A stretch of DNA of 44,046 bases, taken from the NCBI GenBank assembly GCA_045114665.1, contig JBGUKW010000076.1:1-44046 (forward strand). Direction: 5' to 3'. Every line of letters begins with the position of its first letter. Positions within the stretch are counted from its first letter, which is position 1. This DNA comes from CADAWZ01 sp045114665 (GTDB taxonomy: Bacteria > Vulcanimicrobiota > CADAWZ01). Shown here in pieces: positions 42,297 through 44,046 of this stretch. The notes under the pieces are model-generated. The model saw nothing but the letters and a program-made list of their open reading frames with translations, ran no database searches and had not been told where the DNA came from. A program made the translations under genes and the position numbers.

Positions 42297-42332
42297 AAAT
42301 CTCTGAATAAATTTGTTCAGAGATTTTTTTTT
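42297..42332 (+). terminator. tRNA-Pro terminator
   Basis: AAATCTCTGAA (42297-42307) pairs with TTCAGAGATTT (42316-42326) and runs into nine T. Confidence 0.93.
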
Positions 42333-42380
42333 GAATATTTGTCTGTTTTTATATAGTACATAAGTATAAGGAGGTAAAAA

Positions 42381-43076
42381 ATGGCAAAAAATGATAAAAA
42401 CAAGGGAGGGGGATTCTCCTTAGTATTTTTTCTAATTGTTTTATTAGGAGTTGGATATTTTTTATCACCTTATTGGACTGTAATTAAACTAGAAAAAGCT
42501 ATGAGAGAAGGGAATACAAAATATTTGAACGATCACATAAATTTTAAGAAAATGAGAAAATCTATAAAAAATGAGATAAAAACATTTTCTAAAGACATTA
42601 TGTCAAGTTCAAATAATAGCTTTGTAAATTTAGCAGGCAGTCTTTTTAGTGGAGCTATTGTTGACAATGCTATTGCACAGATTGAACCAGTGTTAAATGA
42701 AACAGTATCGGCAGAAGGTTTGGTAAGTATGGCAAAAAATGATAATTCTTCTTCTAAAACAACAAAAGAAGATAAATATGCTGTATTTACTTCTAAGGGA
42801 GTAAATTATATGAATCTTTTGAAAGCTGGAAAATTTAATGCCTATAATGAGTTTGAATATTTTATAAAATGTGAAAATGAAGAAGGCGATGGAGAGAGTG
42901 AAATCTGTAGTTTTATATGTAGATTCAAAAATTTTAAGTGGGTCTATACAGATATGAAGTTTAAAGATAATTGGGAAAAGTATTTCAAAAAAGAATTTAA
43001 TTTGGATATAAAAAATTCAAATGACAAAGATAGTGACAATAAAAAAAGTAACAATAATGATGAAGATGATGATTGA
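42381..43076 (+). CDS. DUF2939-like membrane-anchored protein
   Basis: A 231-residue protein with one N-terminal membrane helix (FSLVFFLIVLLGVGYFLSPY) and a DUF2939-like region directly after it (YWTVIKLEKAMREGNTKYLN, then NFKKMRKSIKNEI). These proteins are thought to be periplasmic or outer-face domains of unknown role. The middle contains a Ser/Thr-rich stretch. The C-terminal 25 residues are nearly all Asp, Asn, Ser and Lys. The RBS AAGGAGG precedes ATG 42381. The dispersed repeat copy 2 begins 3 nt after its stop. Confidence 0.8.
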   Translation: MAKNDKNKGGGFSLVFFLIVLLGVGYFLSPYWTVIKLEKAMREGNTKYLNDHINFKKMRKSIKNEIKTFSKDIMSSSNNSFVNLAGSLFSGAIVDNAIAQIEPVLNETVSAEGLVSMAKNDNSSSKTTKEDKYAVFTSKGVNYMNLLKAGKFNAYNEFEYFIKCENEEGDGESEICSFICRFKNFKWVYTDMKFKDNWEKYFKKEFNLDIKNSNDKDSDNKKSNNNDEDDD

Positions 43077-43079
43077 TAA

Positions 43080-43135
43080 GTGAATCTATACTCGGCTAAA
43101 GATTGACCATCTTCTTGATTGGAAAGTGGCTGTTG
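43080..43135 (+). repeat. Dispersed 55-nt repeat, copy 2
   Basis: This is the counterpart of 32-86 in the opposite orientation. It starts 3 nt after the DUF2939 stop, again in the sense direction of the preceding gene. The outer 8-bp stem seen in copy 1 is not kept. Its end overlaps the hairpin at 43127-43161. Confidence 0.6.
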
Positions 43136-43161
43136 GTAAAAATTCAATTAGCCAACAGCCA
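43127..43161 (+). terminator. Hairpin after the DUF2939 gene
   Basis: TGGCTGTTGG (43127-43136) pairs perfectly with CCAACAGCCA (43152-43161) across a 15-nt AT-rich loop. The following sequence is TTAAATTTATTA rather than a pure T-run, so termination is likely but may be leaky. Confidence 0.6.
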
Positions 43162-43202
43162 TTAAATTTATTATCGAACATAAAATACAAGGATTAAAAA
43201 AA

Positions 43203-43787
43203 ATGATTGAACAAGCAGATAATTTAACTAAAGCACAAAAAGAAGAACTTTTTAAGAGAATACAACAACTGCACAAAAATTTAATTGACAAAAGAATAAT
43301 TTTAGTTGATGGAATAATAAATAATTCGATAGGAAAACAGATAGAAGAAGTCATTGAGATACTTGAAAAAACAGGTGATACAGCTGACATGTACATAAAT
43401 TCACCAGGTGGATCTACACAGGCTTTTTTGAGTATTATTGACAAAATAAAATCAAGCAAACTAAAAATAAAAACAATATGTCTTGAACAAGCAGGAAATG
43501 GGGCAATGCTATTATTGGCTATTGGAACAGAGAGGACAGCACTTCCGTATTCAGAGATAACGACATTTAGTCCTCTTTGGGTCAAAGAAAATGAAAAAAC
43601 AAAGACAGAAGAGGGATTGATCGAAGCAGGTAAAGCTATAATCCAAACAAAAAACGAAATAGAAATTATATTTAAAGAAATCACAAAAGAGAAGGGAAAG
43701 CCAATATTGAAAGAGCTTTTCAATGCAAAAAAGATAACATCTGAAGATGCTATTAAATATGGAATAATAGATAAAATAACAGGATGA
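43203..43787 (+). CDS. ClpP-like protein lacking the catalytic triad
   Basis: A 194-residue crotonase-fold protein of the ClpP family. It keeps the structural motifs RIILVDGIINNSIGKQI, YINSPGGSTQAFLSIIDKI, TICLEQAG and SEDAIKYGIIDKITG. Aligned by eye with Escherichia coli ClpP, the nucleophile Ser of QAASMGA becomes Asn99 (QAGNGA), the His of MIHQP becomes Phe122 (TTFSP), and the Asp of ERDRFLS becomes Ala175 (FNAKKITS). All three catalytic positions are therefore changed. It may be a non-catalytic ring subunit, as in ClpR or heteromeric ClpP systems, or a repurposed scaffold. AAGGA precedes ATG 43203. It is monocistronic, with its own terminator. Confidence 0.85.
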   Translation: MIEQADNLTKAQKEELFKRIQQLHKNLIDKRIILVDGIINNSIGKQIEEVIEILEKTGDTADMYINSPGGSTQAFLSIIDKIKSSKLKIKTICLEQAGNGAMLLLAIGTERTALPYSEITTFSPLWVKENEKTKTEEGLIEAGKAIIQTKNEIEIIFKEITKEKGKPILKELFNAKKITSEDAIKYGIIDKITG

Positions 43788-43797
43788 TAACAAAAAA

Positions 43798-43828
43798 GGG
43801 GCTATGAAATTCACAACCCCATTTTTTT
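43798..43828 (+). terminator. Terminator of the ClpP-like gene
   Basis: GGGGCTATGAA (43798-43808) pairs with TTCACAACCCC (43810-43820) with two mismatches and is followed by seven T. Confidence 0.75.
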
Positions 43829-43880
43829 ACCGAAATGCACCGTAATGCCCCTAAATTTATTTATGGGGATATAAGGTCCA

Positions 43881-43913
43881 TTTAAAATAAAGGTTCAATG
43901 CCTTTATTTTAAA
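43881..43913. promoter_or_regulatory. Perfect 13-bp palindromic hairpin upstream of the edge promoter
   Basis: TTTAAAATAAAGG (43881-43893) and CCTTTATTTTAAA (43901-43913) are perfect inverted repeats around TTCAATG. A second hairpin, CCCCTAAAT/ATTTA-T-GGGG, lies just upstream near 43848-43868. They end 30 bp before the -35 box and could be operators or leaky terminators. Confidence 0.55.
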
Positions 43914-43943
43914 TAAAAAACTTGCATTATGTTTAATAAAAAC

Positions 43944-43972
43944 TTGACAAATAGTAATAAATAAAGTATTAT
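43944..43972 (+). promoter_or_regulatory. Strong sigma-70-type promoter facing out of the window
   Basis: TTGACA (43944-43949), a 17-bp spacer and TATTAT (43967-43972) make the strongest promoter in the window. Transcription should start near 43979. The gene it serves is beyond the right edge. Confidence 0.8.
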
Positions 43973-44010
43973 TAAAAGCAAAATAAGAAAGAGAATAATA
44001 AATAAAGAAT

Positions 44011-44046
44011 ATGGTTGGGGCATCAACCATTGTGGAGAGAACTCGT
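44011..44046 (+). other. Start of a structured leader, cut by the window edge
   Basis: ATGGTTG (44011-44017) pairs with CAACCAT (44024-44030), followed by TGTGGAGAGAACTCGT at the edge. The GGAGAGA string occurs at the 5' strand of glycine riboswitch aptamers, but the rest of the motif is outside the window, so this is only a possibility. Confidence 0.25.

Noticed and set aside
1..44046. Prophage, CRISPR array, toxin-antitoxin or known defence operon
   Set aside because: No integrase, structural phage gene, cas gene, regular repeat-spacer array or recognisable toxin-antitoxin pair was found.

Overview
The window is a contiguous piece of a very AT-rich bacterial chromosome. The features point to a diderm: an RseP site-2 protease, an LpxB-like glycosyltransferase-related protein, a lipobox lipoprotein, several signal-peptide proteins and a cluster of type IV pilin-like proteins. 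It also carries RNase Y next to recA, a DUF4416 protein and a U32 tRNA-hydroxylation protein. No rRNA or other phylum-diagnostic gene is present, so I do not assign a phylum. Spirochaete-like lineages or poorly cultured diderm candidate phyla are possible.

Layout. 1-3000 is an accessory edge: an Rpn-family PD-(D/E)XK nuclease, a membrane-anchored DUF6273 gene broken by two in-frame TAA codons inside a Gln-rich 15-bp tandem repeat, and the first of four related MITE-like palindromic elements. 3000-10000 holds an AlkD-like DNA glycosylase, an LpxB-related protein, an unrecognised repeat-rich protein, a multi-pass membrane protein and nicotinate phosphoribosyltransferase. 10150-16550 is a long rightward run: secreted protein, rseP, ispG, sua5, a small unknown, DUF4416, PhoU-like and a divergent PiT phosphate transporter. 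16900-20560 holds a zinc-ribbon rhomboid protease followed by the TrkA/TrkH potassium uptake pair. 20600-25120 runs leftward: a His/Cys-rich secreted protein, a U32 protein and two tandem paralogous proteins, one of them a lipoprotein. 25452-27440 is a secreted caspase-fold peptidase, divergent from that pair. 27558-31320 is a three-gene pilin-like operon. 31488-34217 is rny and recA. 34713-39119 is the fatty-acid cluster yceD-rpmF-fabH-fabD-fabG-acpP plus a small unknown. 39403-42151 is dnaX-ybaB-recR, followed by tRNA-Pro, a DUF2939 protein and a ClpP-like protein that has lost its catalytic triad.

Non-coding content is unusually rich. Four MITE-like elements mostly abut stop codons, and one appears to supply the stop codon of pncB. 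Two other repeat families are shared across the window: one upstream of both recA and the Rpn nuclease, one just downstream of the Rpn and DUF2939 genes. The fabG-acpP spacer can fold into a three-stem cloverleaf. The yceD promoter region is tandemly duplicated. RNase Y appears to start at a rare AUC codon with a perfect ribosome binding site. The right edge ends in a strong promoter whose transcript leaves the window. I found no CRISPR array, no intact transposon and no classical defence operon.
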